Below are positions 8,568 to 23,585 of a stretch of DNA of 64,000 nt, in pieces. The stretch comes from Eudorina sp. 2006-703-Eu-15 (Eukaryota; Chlorophyta; Chlorophyceae; Chlamydomonadales; Volvocaceae). Made by a program: the position numbers and the translations under genes. The stretch covers positions 346,546 to 410,545 of the forward strand of contig BDSI01000072.1 of NCBI GenBank assembly GCA_003117195.1, read 5' to 3'. A model generated the notes under the pieces. It worked only from the letters and a program-made list of their open reading frames with translations. It was not told the origin of the DNA and did no database searches. Every line of letters begins with the position of its first letter. The first letter of the stretch is position 1.

Positions 8568-11173
8568 CATCACCATTCTGTACAAGAATCGGGGGCATCG
8601 GTACCTGCCAGGTAGCTATCGGCCGATTACACTGCTGTGCACGGACTATCGCATTCTAGCAAAGGTGCTAGCCAACCGCCTGGGCCCAGCCCTAGGCAAG
8701 GTGGTCACCCTGGAACAGTCGGCGTTTCTCCCGGGGAGACTGATAGGCGCAAATGTGCTGTTTCTGCGGTACCTGCCCCACCTGCTGGCACAGCAGGGCC
8801 GATCAGGCTGCATAGCCTTCCTGGACATCGCGAAAGCGTACGATACTCTAGACCGGCCCTTCCTCATGGGGTGCATGGACGCGATGGGGGCCGGGGAAGG
8901 GCTGATGAAGTGGACCCGTACCATCCTGTCGGAGACAGCGGCGAGAGCAGTGGTGAATGGGTACAAGTCGGAGCTAGTCCCCATGACGGCGGGAGTCAGG
9001 CAGGGGTGCCCGTTAGCACCACTGCTATATCTGTTTGCAGCACAGGCGCTGCTTTGCTGGCTGCAGCAATGCGGGGTAGGGATCAAGTTAGGACCGCAGG
9101 ATAGCGAGCTCACTACGGCGGTGCAATTTGCGGATGATACGGAAGTAGTGCTGGAGAACACCCAGGCCGTGGCTCCATTCCTGGAATATATGGACACATA
9201 CGCGAAGGCGTCGGGGCAACAGCTCAATCTCGACAAGGTGGAGCTTCTGGTTGTAGGGGCGGCGGACGAGTCGGGCACAGTCGCGTTGGGCGAGGGTCAG
9301 GACGTCGCGGGTTGAGGATTGTTCACCGCGCCACTGCGCTTAACCTCCCTTTCACGAACCTGGGAAGGGACGCTGAACTGGACTGGAGGGCGCACGGGGA
9401 CAAGGTGAAAGAGCGCCTTCAGGCGCTATCGCGGCTATCCCTGTCGATATTCGGGAGGGCATCATCAGCGGCAGCATATGGACTGCAGCGAGTGACGTGG
9501 CACATGGAGCACGGCGGATTACCGCCCCAGAGAGAGAGTGTGGCCTGGGAGAAGTTGGCGGCTCGCTTAATCGATAGAGGACTCGGCCCCGACGACACAG
9601 AACGGAGGGCAACAGGGGTTCCCAAATCGCTGTTGGCAGGGCACCCGACGGGAGGAGGGTTTGGGGCCCTACCCCTGCTGGAGCACGCGCGGGCCAGATG
9701 GGCCGGGTGGGCGGTCCGCTTCGTCCTGGGACCCAAAGGCGGGGCAGACGCCCCGTGGCGGCGAATTCTGCTTGAGTTCCTACGTGGAGCGATACCGGGC
9801 TTCGAACCCATTATGGCCTTGACGGCGCCCCATGCAGGACCATGGCTGGACTGCCCCGGACTACCGGAGGGAGTGAATCGGATAGCAAGGGCACTGAGTG
9901 CCCTCCCGCCCGTGATCGATGTTGAGGCGGAGCCCCTGACCCCAGGGGGCTGGTGCTGGAATGCACCGCTGTGGGGCAACCCGCTATTACCACACGGGCT
10001 GCAACTAGGCGAGCGACCGGGGCTCGAACATAGGCATGCCGCCCTTGCCAAATGCCTGTCGCTGAGGACCATTGGGCATGCGGTTCGAGTGATATCCCGG
10101 CTCCGGGACACGACGGACGGATGGGAGAGGAACTTGGACGCGAACCCCCCGACCGCCCGCACACAGCGCCAGCGTCGCCGGGGATGGGCAATGTTTGTTA
10201 GGGAATGCTTGGGGTAGGAGCCGACGGGTGGCAGGAGTGGGACCGGTGGAGGGAGTGTGAGGCGGCCCTAGAAGCGCTCCGACAAGACATCCCACCAGGG
10301 TGGTGGGAAGCCGCCGAGGGGTCCCTGGGGCCCACCGAGGCGACCACCCCAGGGAGAGAGGAAGTCACGGAAATGCTGGTGAGGCGCATGGGGTGGAGGC
10401 TGCAAAACGGCCTCAAGGTGGCACTCCACGAGTACACCGTGCGGTATGGCACGACACTGCAGCTGCAAAGCCTGGGGGAGGCGAGGCGTGCGGCGCACAC
10501 ACGCTTTGTTTGCGAAGCGCTTGGGGTAGAGGATACTGCGCCAGAAGTGTCGAGGATGGTTTCCAAGGTAATAGAGAACATGCAGCGGATGTGGACGGAG
10601 ACCAAGTGGGAAAATTCCAATAAGGAGGCGTATTGGCGACTGGCGGTTGATGGCATCCCAATGCTTGGTAACTCCCACATGAGGGGGGCGGCGGTGGCCC
10701 CTTGTGGATGCGGGACGTACCCCGGCGCCGGGGCGATACGGCCAACACCCAGGCAACACCATTTTTGGGGCTGTGGGGTGGCACAAGCGGTTGTCGCACA
10801 GATCGAGGCAAGGCTAGGGGTGAGCCTTCAAAGGCAGCAGCTGGTGTGGCTCGCAACGCCCCCCGTGGGTGTGCAACAGTGTGTCTGGGACGTTGTCGTC
10901 TTGGCGGCAACCAGTGCCATGGAAACGGGCCGGCGAGCCCTGAGGGCCGACAGGTCCAGGAACGCGGGCGGGATCCCGGGGTCCTTAGGGGACGCTGAAG
11001 GGCTAGCCGCCCGGCGGGCAGTGGCAGACTTTTGGAGCCGGCTCTACGACTTCGCTGAGCTGGGAGTCCCAGTGAAAGGGTGGTCAGCGGTGGGGACTAC
11101 ACACCCGATCCTGAAAGTGCAGGACGGTCGTCTTGTGTGCCGAGGCCCGGTTCCGTCAGGCCAGGATTCTTAA
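8568..11173 (+). pseudogene. LINE ORF2 remnant: reverse transcriptase, connector and C-terminal Cys/His motif
   Basis: Coding sequence runs through three frames. Frame 1 (to 9315) carries reverse transcriptase motifs: 'SYRPITLLCTDYRILAKVLA', 'FLDIAKAYDTLDR' (motif A with the first catalytic Asp), 'GVRQGCPLAPLLYLFA' (motif B) and 'QFADDTEV' (motif C with the Asp pair). A frameshift near 9305-9312 moves to the frame of 9312-10217, and a second near 10195-10215 moves to the frame ending at 11173. The last segment has a cysteine/histidine cluster, 'CGCGTYPG' followed by 'PRQHHFWGC', matching the zinc-binding motif seen at the C-terminus of L1-type ORF2. The apurinic endonuclease domain is missing because of 5' truncation. 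Two frameshifts make it non-functional. Confidence 0.85.
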
Positions 11174-11634
11174 GCCCTGTAGGTACTCTGTCGTAATAGA
11201 CCGCGGGTGGTCAGGGCACTGACGCCCAGTGGAGCTATCGCTAGGTGTGGGCAGTTTTTTCGGCCCGGTGGGACCGTACGGGCAGGCCCCTGAATGGTGA
11301 CTCGCGAGCCCCCGTGGCCTTCCAAGACTACGGGCCACCGCTGGAGAAGTGACCCCGCCTTGGTGGGGGTGGTGGTTCGCTAATAGGGGCGCCATGGTGG
11401 CTAACTCCCCCTGAGCGGGCTTTATCCCTTGCCATGGTTGGTTCTCAGGAACGGGGTGGTTCCCTGGTAGTGTGGGCCCGGGGAGTGTTTCGGTGCACTT
11501 GGGGAGCCTGTCCGGAGCGAGCGCCATGGTGGCGTTAGTTCATTTAGGCAGTGTATGGTGAGGAAGCCTCGGCTGTCACCGGGGCTGTCACCGATGACCC
11601 GCGGGGTCCGCTGTAACATCCTAATAATAGTAAT
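8568..11634 (+). mobile_element. 5'-truncated LINE (L1-like non-LTR retrotransposon)
   Basis: The element starts abruptly inside the reverse transcriptase coding region and ends with a core 'ggggtccgctgtaac' followed by an AT-rich tail (ctaataatagtaat). Direct repeats AGTGCAT at 8561-8567 and 11635-11641 are its probable target site duplication. It contains the C-terminal part of ORF2 and a 3' UTR of about 460 bases. The same 3' core occurs at 46398-46410 and 58860-58873, so several insertions of related elements are present. 5' truncation is typical of target-primed reverse transcription. Confidence 0.85.
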
Positions 11635-11900
11635 AGTGCATAGTGGCGGAACGGCAGCACTGACGGTTGAGCTGCGAGTGAGGCAGGCAGGAGCAACGCC
11701 AACGCGGTGTCGGGACGCTGCTGCTTGCACACCGTATAACGCTTTAGGAACGCTCGGAGGTGCGAGTGCGTGTGAGGTTCGAACCACACGGTGTGGCCCG
11801 CGAGAGCTGCCGAGGCAAATGCCGAGTTGGGCAGCGCGAACATGTTGCAAAGTTCACCGAACCCAGCGCGCAGCGAGCACGCATCGAAAGAGAGAGGGTG

Positions 11901-12547
11901 TCCAAGAAGGAACGTCTCGATACCTGTTGTTGTATACTTAATCAGAAAAGTCTATACTTGGTGGTAGTAAGAACTACCGGTTGAGAGTCGACGTACTTAC
12001 TTGATTGCACCTGACTGCCACTAGTACTAAGCGCCACACATCACCTCGTTCCGCAACATCATCACGGGTCCACCTTGTAACGGTTACATTACATTATATC
12101 ATCACCTCCACGCTTTCAGCGGGGTATGACATGATGCCGGGCTGTAAGCAGGGTTACAGCAGGCTGCTTACAGGCCGGAAAAATAGCCCACGAATGGGGT
12201 TTCAGACATCTTGAGTAAGCCATTGTGTCCCGCTGCTACACGGGCAGTCACTTACACCAACCCACCCGGTCGCTTCAAATATCGCCCACCACGCAACCAG
12301 CTGAACCCCACAACGCACTCCACGCATCTATCGCCTCTGTCCCCCTGGTCATCACGCTGGACCCACCCACCCCCCAACCCCACTTGTACCGCTGCCCGGC
12401 TTGAACCCTCATCACACAGGATGAGGCAGAAGGATGTATACAAAGGGTGCAGTCCACGAAGGCAATACGATGCCCGGCCTGCACCCCCACAACTCACACA
12501 AGGTGAGGCAAAAGGGTACACACAAGAAATGTAATATGTATAGAAGA
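11901..12547. other. Intergenic, contains one hairpin
   Basis: No coding pattern was recognised. The one structured element, a 15-base inverted repeat at 12137-12178, is listed separately. Confidence 0.4.
12137..12178. repeat. Short hairpin-forming inverted repeat
   Basis: Fifteen-base arms (12137-12151 and 12164-12178) pair with one mismatch around a 12-base loop; the inner ten pairs (ctgtaagcag / ctgcttacag) are perfect. It has no run of T characteristic of Pol III termination. Function is unknown. Confidence 0.5.
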
Positions 12548-12628
12548 CGCTGTCTACAGGATTCGAACCTGCGCGGGAGAACCCAGTGGATTTCAAGTCC
12601 ACCGCCTTAACCACTCGGCCAAGACAGC
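12548..12628 (-). tRNA. tRNA-Ser(UGA)
   Basis: On the minus strand a complete cloverleaf can be folded. The acceptor stem is GCTGTCT/AGACAGC with discriminator G. The D arm is GCCGAGTGGTTAAGGC. The anticodon stem is GTGGA/TCCAC with loop CTTGAAA, giving anticodon TGA. A long variable arm (GGG-TTCT-CCC) is present as in class II tRNAs. The T arm has GGTTCGAATCC. The long variable arm with this anticodon makes it serine, decoding UCA. No intron is present. The 3' CCA is not encoded, as expected for a nuclear gene. Confidence 0.96.
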
Positions 12629-13188
12629 GATGGCAAGTTGTTGACAAATGTACAACTTACTGTATATAGTTAGGCCGCGGGGGCTGGCGGGGGGTTAGGA
12701 CTGCGCGGCCTGAACTGGTCGACTTCGACTCCGGTCGCGCGGTTCTTCATTCTGTTGATGGTATGTGATTTGTGCTGTGTCCCTTGTTTGACCTGTATGT
12801 TCTGTGGACAGAATATTTGATTGCGTTGTTGTGGAGAGGTGATTTTGCGGCGGCGATTATATAGGATTGTTCTCGCTGTGCCGTACAGGCTGGTTCGGTA
12901 GTCCTTACTCATCCATCTAGAAAATGTGCACTAGGAACCAGAGCGGACTAGGGACACGGCAGCTTACTACAGTTGAGTATACTGTGTGACATTCCAGCTA
13001 ACCTACGGGAACTGATGCTGTGGGTATTCCGTTTCCCGCTATAGTGCAAAGCAGCAAGCCTGATTTTCACAGAGTCTTGACTCCCTGTCACTGATATCAA
13101 TGCAATGTTACAGCCACATCGAACTACCTGACGGACAAGTACCCAGGGCTCGCCTCGCACGGGAATAATATACGAATCCCGAGTAAAG
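12629..13188. other. Intergenic between tRNA-Ser and the SMYD-like gene
   Basis: No gene was recognised. The right end should contain the promoter of the SMYD-like gene. Confidence 0.4.
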
Positions 13189-13195
13189 TATAAAT
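13189..13195 (+). promoter_or_regulatory. Candidate TATA box of the SMYD-like gene
   Basis: TATAAAT lies 47 bases before the ATG at 13236. If used, transcription would start roughly 15-20 bases before the ATG, giving a very short leader; an upstream non-TATA start is also possible. Confidence 0.4.
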
Positions 13196-13235
13196 ACCAA
13201 GAATTGATGATATCTTTCGCGCATAGGATCACAAA

Positions 13236-17759
<4,524 letters not shown>

Positions 17760-19892
17760 GGCACTGTGTGGGCGCGGGTCTGCCCACACGGGCATCCCGG
17801 CATCCGCGGCATCCACAGCTCCAGGGGGGTGCGGCAGTAGGGAGACGTCAATGGAGCGGGCTGCTGCTGCTGATGTTGCTGATGTTGCAGGGCGGATGAG
17901 CCGCTTCGTGGTGCCCTGGTGCGGTGCCTTGTGGTGCAGATTCGCACCCAGCAGTTTCTGGCGCCCCTGGGGCCCGCCATCACGCGGATTCGTGGGGGAA
18001 CCAGAGGTCCACGGCATTTCGTGATTTGTGTATTGAAAGCGGTTTACAACCAGTGGCTGCCACTGCGAAGAACGTCACCGCATGGCACAGACGAGCATCC
18101 CCCCTCGTAACGGACACATACATCATGAAAATGCACTAGTAGCCTCAGGGGAAGAGGTGGACACCCCAATGCCGCACCGCAAACATTCAAGAGGCGCCCA
18201 GAGGCGCGGTCCCCACTCAGTCACGTGCCTGGTGCGCCAGCCGCCGTACATCAGATTGTGGTGCTAACGCAGAGGTACAACACCAGCTTCACACGCGCCC
18301 TCCTCGGCAAGTGTGCTTGATGATCAAGGGCGGGGGAGGGGTCCAGACCCGCAGGCGCGGCATCGCGCGGACGACGGCATCGTGGTGCCGGTGCACGGCT
18401 GGTGACAGCCCGCTGGCGCAGGGCCCCCGTTGCACATGGCCTCTCCCATCCCCACAAAACGGCAATGTCGATTCGGGTCTGCTGTGTCGGGATGTGATAG
18501 ACGGCATCCTCCTTTAATGTACGGAGGTCGCCGTCGGGGGCCCGCTGCACGGTGCGGTGCTCACCTCCTCCTCGTCCGAAACAAACAAACGTCACACAAG
18601 CCCCGCTGCCTCAAAACGCAACAGCAGCAACAACGAACAAAACAAAACCAAGTAGGTCAACCGCGGCATCGGTAGCACCCGCGCCCGCGCCCGCGCCCGC
18701 CGCATCCCGTCAGTCAATGCAATGCTCTGTCACAGTGCCACCAGTGCCCCCCTCCCGGTAGCCCTCCCGCCGAGTAACGACGCCGCCTGCGGCCCCTACG
18801 CCCCTACTTACCCACGGTGCAAACCCACTCTCCCCGGGCTGCAGCATATCCCCATATCCCCGTGGAGCGTCCCCCGCGTGTCCCCCGCTCCGACACCCGA
18901 TGCCAGCCACCTCGCCATGCAAACCTGCCCCTGCACACACCCAACCCTATCCGGTACATGCCTGCCTGCCTGCCTGCCTGCCTCACTACGCGCCCTACCC
19001 GCCACCACGCGGCGATGCGCCGCCTGCTCCCATCGTGCGCCGACTCCTGCAGCCGCACACATCCGCGGCCCCGCGCCCTCCGGGGTTACCCCGCCGCGGC
19101 CTCCCCAATCCCCCACAACGTGTCCAGGGCGACAGTCACCAGCACCACGCGAGTCCCCGCCCATAGACACACACGCACACACACGGCCCTGCCGCCGAAT
19201 AACACAAACGACCTGACTCGCGGCTCAGTTCACCAATCATCAGTAACACTCACGTAGGCACACAGTCCTTGCTTTGGTTTTCACGGCAATGTCATCGTCA
19301 TCAGTAAATCACCTACCGCTTCCTCCACGACCCTCGCCGACCCGGCCGGGGTGCACGCCAGCAACGACCCTCCTAAGTAACCCCGCCCACCTGCGCTGCA
19401 TACGCCCAACCGACCCCGCCCGCGTCCACTGTCGAGCGCCTCAGTTGGGATGGGTGGGAGGGACACAAGCACGCATGCACGCACACAGCGTGTTGGATAG
19501 GGAGGTCGCAACCCACGACAACCACCCCAAGGAGCTGAGCCGCCCACGTGCCGCCTGCGCGCCAGTGCCCGTCGGCTGTCCCATGCAACCCCGCTTACTA
19601 TTTAGTACGCCCCCAAGGTGTGAACCAAACCCCAGGTATCAGTCACCCCCCAAGTGCGCATTGGCGGAGAACGAAAGCTTCATAAGCCGCCAGTCGCAGA
19701 ACATGACGGCCGCCCTTCTGAAACGAAGACCATACACCGCCCTGCTCCGCGCTCCGCAAGTGCTTCGCAGCCGCGGCTCTGACCGCCGCAACGAGTGCAG
19801 CCCGCCATTTGTAGATAAGTGTTCTCCCCGACAAGCCCTTCCCCCTCGTCCTATTCCCGTGTCCCCACAGCAGCTCAGCCTCCTCAGCCCCC
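17760..19892. other. Convergent intergenic region, 2.1 kb
   Basis: It lies between the 3' ends of the SMYD-like gene (+) and the six-exon gene (-) and contains both 3' UTRs. Composition is C-rich on the + strand (18650-19250). No TGTAA in a convincing place was found for either gene. No further gene is supported. Confidence 0.45.
18961..18983. repeat. (cctg)n microsatellite
   Basis: Five and a half perfect tetranucleotide units. Confidence 0.85.
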
Positions 19893-22800
19893 TCAGCTGA
19901 CCGTCGCAGGCCGCCGGCTGTAGTCGACGTGATCCGACTGGTACATCGTTTTCCAGGTCCGCGTGAAGTTGTTCGTTGCCAGGATGCCATCCCGAATCTT
20001 CAGTGTGCCCTCGCTCTCATGTGTCAGGGGCTTGCCCTTGCTGAGCACTTGCGACGTCGGGTCTGCGGGGCCGCGCGCAGCGATGAACCACAGGGTGTGG
20101 GTCCAGGGTGGGGAGTCCGCGGTCAGTGGGCAGAGGGCGAGAGGGCGGAGAGCGGGAGGAAACCGAACCGCAGCAAGCTCTGGAATCGCGGCATCCAGAT
20201 ATGCACAGCCCGCCTGGTGTACTGGATAGTCCTAGGATCCGCTTCTCTTCTTCTCAAGGCCCCGGGGCCCTTCCGCAGCGCAATGCGAGAGCGTGTTGGC
20301 GCACGATTCCGGGTATTCCCCACAAGGACGTAGAGGGGCCCCCCCCTGGCCATCAAGCGCATGGGCCCAATCCCCCGGCCATCATTCGCGTGCGGCTTAG
20401 GAAGGTTGTCACAGCTCCTGGGCCCGCGTTGGACTGCAGCTAAGGCTGCGTTGACCGTACAACGAGCTCGCTGGTCTGGAGGCCGCGCTGTTCGTCATCG
20501 TGCCGACTCCGAACCCCGTCCCTCTCCCGGCGTACTCCTCTGTTACAGTCCCCCACGGCTTTCGAACACCATTTTAATACATATACTTATATGACGAAAG
20601 TCGCTTTTAAGTCCCAATCACTCGTCCCATGTCCGAACCCATCCCCAACCCAGGCGCCGCGCCACGTCGCGCCCCCCGGGGGGTGACGGGCTGCCCACCC
20701 ATCCTACGGCTCCGCGCATTAGAGGGGCGCTGGTCCCTGGCCCCCCCCCCGCACCTTCCGACACGCATCTCCGCTGGAACTCGAGCTTCTCGCTCCGTAG
20801 GGTGCTGTGGGTCACGGTGTCGAACTCCGCGGGCGCAGCAGTGCCAACCCAGAAGCTACCCCTGTGGGTGCAGGGGAGGGGGAGGGGGAGGGGGAGGAGG
20901 GAGCCAGCGGCCGGGGTTCAGCAACGATGTGTATTCTCTTGGGCGGACAGAGCGGAGTGTATCACACTGGCACACAGGGGTGGGACAGGGACCGCTCCTC
21001 CGGCGGCAGCCCAATCGTGCTTGACCAAGGTGCTATGCACTCTGGCTTCCCCCGTTGTCAATGAAGACAACGAAACCGCAAAAAAAGCAACAAACCGATA
21101 ACCGCTGATGTTGGGATTGACGAAGGCGGCGAAGCGTTGACTCAGGCGAAAGTGGTAGAAGCTGATGGGTTCGCTTTCTCCCGCCCTGCCCCATTCGGGT
21201 GCACCTCTGCCAGTCCGCGCCTCCACATCCTCCGGACCCCACCTCCCACAACGCTCTGCCCCTAGCATTCAGATCACGTGAAGCAGCTCACCACACATAG
21301 ACGCATGCCCCATCCCTCTCCCTTCCCCCTCCGTCCCCGGCCGCGGGGCACCCACTTCTTTGTATCCGAAGTGTGGTCTTGGTGCGGGTTGACCCCGAAC
21401 CTGTCCTTCACGTAAAAGACGTGTTCGCCGCTGGTCTCGTAGGCCTTCTTGGGGAACACCGGGTCCGCGATCCCCGTGGGCCCGATGCGCGACAGCCCAG
21501 CGAACCGCGACGTGTTGTTGTAGGTGGACGTCACTCGGTCTACATACTCCTGGGAGCTGGGCATGTAACGGCTGCTGTACTCGGTGCTGAAGCGGCCGCC
21601 CCGCCGAATCTCCCTTGGGTGGAAACCTTGGAAGGGAAGGGGAAAGCGGGCAGGGAGGGGCCGGAGCCGGCGGCCTCATTGTGGGTCATTGACTCGTCGT
21701 CGAAACGAGAGGGACGGGGCTGGGGATTGCAAGGCCTGCGGGATGGGCCGGAACCAATGATTTGATGAACCGGACAAGGGGGCGTGTTGGTAACCTCGAT
21801 TGAGGGGCGGATTGGTGAGTTTGGGCTTTGATTCAGAGGGGGTCCGGATTCCGACTCCTGCATCTCAGATCTCATTTGGAGTGCGGCACGTTCCTCTAGC
21901 GGGGTTGTCCTCCTGCTCCTCCTCACCCGACTTGTAGTTCTTGTCCCGTCGCTCCTGAACCCAGTTGTTGATGCAGACCTCGTCGTTATACTTCGGGCCA
22001 CCGTCGTACGGCGTCGTACTCAGATAGTCTGCATCTCGCTTGTACCTTATGGGGCATCACCAGCAGGAGGGAAGGGCGGCCGCGGCGGGGTGGAGCGAAG
22101 TCAGATTTTTGTATATTTCCGAGCAGCCACAACCCGTCGACCACCACCACTACCACCACCGCCACCAACATCCACATATCCACCAGCGTCCAGCCGTTCC
22201 ACCTAGGGAGCGGCATGCATGACGTAGGATGGAGGGCCGGCGGCGGCGTCACTAACCCCGGCCCCAGCACCCAAGCCTCCCCGCCAGCTCGCGCTGTCTC
22301 ACCCCCAGGCCACCCTACCTGATGATGTTCACGTTGATGTAAGCCCCGCCATCCGGGACGTTAGTAGGCAGGTAGCGGCGTGTACCGGGTAGGGCTGCCC
22401 AGTCCTGCACTTTGGGGTCCTGCATCAGCTTGGTGTGATCGAGGGGCCGGGTACGGGACCGGTACGTCGCCACTTGCGCCAAGTACCTGCGAAAGCGGGA
22501 AGGGGGCAGGTGCCATAATTTATTCGGAGTAAGGTATCCAACGATACAGTTGCGCTGCGAGAAGGTCCGTTAGCTGAACTTCGCACGCATTCTGGCGTTC
22601 ACCCGGAGCCCTTGAGCTCATGCTGGCATCCAAAGAGCCGAGTGCAGGCAATACTTCTTGCACTTACGGTGATTGAGCTTGCATCGATCGCTCGCGGTCC
22701 ACCGATTCATGACGCGCCCTCTCAAGTCTTATTGAGTTAATGGCTGTGGCGTTTTCAAGGTGCACAACATCGCAAAGGGCAGGTAAAGTTTAATCAATCG

Positions 22801-22953
22801 GAATAGAAGTGTTTAAGCGTTAGATGCCGCAACTGGCTGTCGATGACATATGAGGGCATGACCGGACAGGGGTGTGCCGATAGCGCTTAGCAGGGAGGTG
22901 CAACATCAATTTATATACCACTTACTTCGCAGGTTCTCCACAGCGTCGGCCAT
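19893..22953 (-). CDS. 289-residue conserved-looking protein, candidate ciliary microtubule-associated protein
   Basis: Six minus-strand exons join in phase: 22919-22953, 22319-22486, 21927-22045, 21356-21626, 20755-20861 and 19893-20062 (stop TGA). The ATG at 22953 has a strong context (CACCATGG). The exon 1 donor needed for phase is GTATAT; a better-looking GTAAGT six bases earlier breaks the frame, so exon 1 is the weakest part. The protein is small, soluble, basic and rich in Tyr, Arg, Asn, Ser and Thr, with short motifs such as 'ATYRSRTRPLDHTKLMQD', 'RYKRDADYLSTTPYDGGPKY', 'FSTEYSSRYMPSSQEYVD' and C-terminal 'NNFTRTWKTMYQSDHVDYS'. No membrane segment or enzyme motif is present. This composition resembles axonemal microtubule inner proteins and other flagellar-associated proteins, but I could not identify a named member; the role is inference. 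It diverges from the gene at 23242, 288 bases away. Confidence 0.72.
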
Positions 22954-23241
22954 GGTGATTGCTTGCAAGCGTCTTAGTAGTTGTGTGCGCTAGTGTTTGG
23001 CTAAGGAAGTGGCTCCCCACGCAGAAAGATTAATGCCAAAGAAGGTTCCAGGTAAGTTTGCTTCAACCAAGCGATAAGAATAGACACTAGATGGCCAGGC
23101 GTGAGGTTGTGCCTCATTATGTAGCGACGGTTCTTCGCAATAGCCGTACAGTCCCCTTTCAGGTACAGCAACAGACAACAGCATATCAGCAGTAATAGTG
23201 TCACAGATTCAGATTCAGCAATCCAGGAATTAAAGAGTCCC
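22954..23241. promoter_or_regulatory. Shared divergent promoter region
   Basis: Only 288 bases separate the ATG of the minus-strand six-exon gene (22953) from the ATG of the plus-strand small membrane protein (23242). Both leaders and promoters must lie here or overlap. No TATA box was recognised in either direction. Confidence 0.5.
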
Positions 23242-23585
23242 ATGGGATTCAAGGAAGCATGGGCAAGTCTAGGGAAATGGGAGAGGAGGTCTGCAGTTTT
23301 CGGCGGCATCCTAATCGTGGCTGCAGCGGGCATGTATGTAAGTCAACATAGCCAAACTTTTCATACTTCATAAAGATTACGTAACGTTATCGTCGGCGCT
23401 GGCTCTGCCCCGGTGTGCAGATTGACACAGAGTTCATCCGGCCGGAGCACTACCGCGCGCTGTGGCAAGAAGAAAGGGACAGGCGTTGGGCGAAGGAGGT
23501 GCACGATCTATTGAGACCGGAGGAGCGCAGCGGCCCTCCCGCCCGCGCAGGAGCGGCCGCACCCGTCGCAGACTCGAAGCCATAA
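23242..23585 (+). CDS. Small single-span membrane protein, 86 residues
   Basis: Two exons, 23242-23337 and 23421-23585, join in phase across an 83-base GTAAGT...GCAG intron. The protein starts 'MGFKEAWASLGKWERRSAVF', has one hydrophobic segment (GGILIVAAAGMYI, about residues 21-33), then a charged helix (YRALWQEERDRRWAKEVHDL) and a Pro/Ala-rich tail. Size and layout (short N-tail, one span, long charged C-tail) recall accessory subunits of mitochondrial respiratory complexes, but no family was recognised. TGTAA at 24577 would imply a 3' UTR near 1 kb. Confidence 0.6.

Larger units (their letters stand above)
7652..11900 (-). mobile_element. Degraded antisense retroelement split by a LINE insertion
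   Basis: Two minus-strand coding remnants flank the LINE. The right one (about 11900 down to 11642) contains 'GHTVWFEPHTHSHLRAFLKR' and 'QQRPDTALALLLPASLA', a pattern I associate with reverse-transcriptase-type polyproteins repeated in volvocine genomes. The left one (8560 down to 7652) continues with 'STTTELWYD' and ends in an open stretch whose last part is 'VDEFQQEILVFIADLLMTV' before a stop at 7652. The two halves become adjacent if the LINE and one copy of its target duplication are removed, but the frame shifts once near the junction and stop codons occur near 8030. No long terminal repeats, integrase or full reverse transcriptase were found, so the class is uncertain. The left-most part could instead belong to an unrelated host gene. 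Confidence 0.45.

Noticed and set aside
12252..12647. 131-codon minus-strand frame
   Set aside because: It runs straight through the tRNA-Ser gene.
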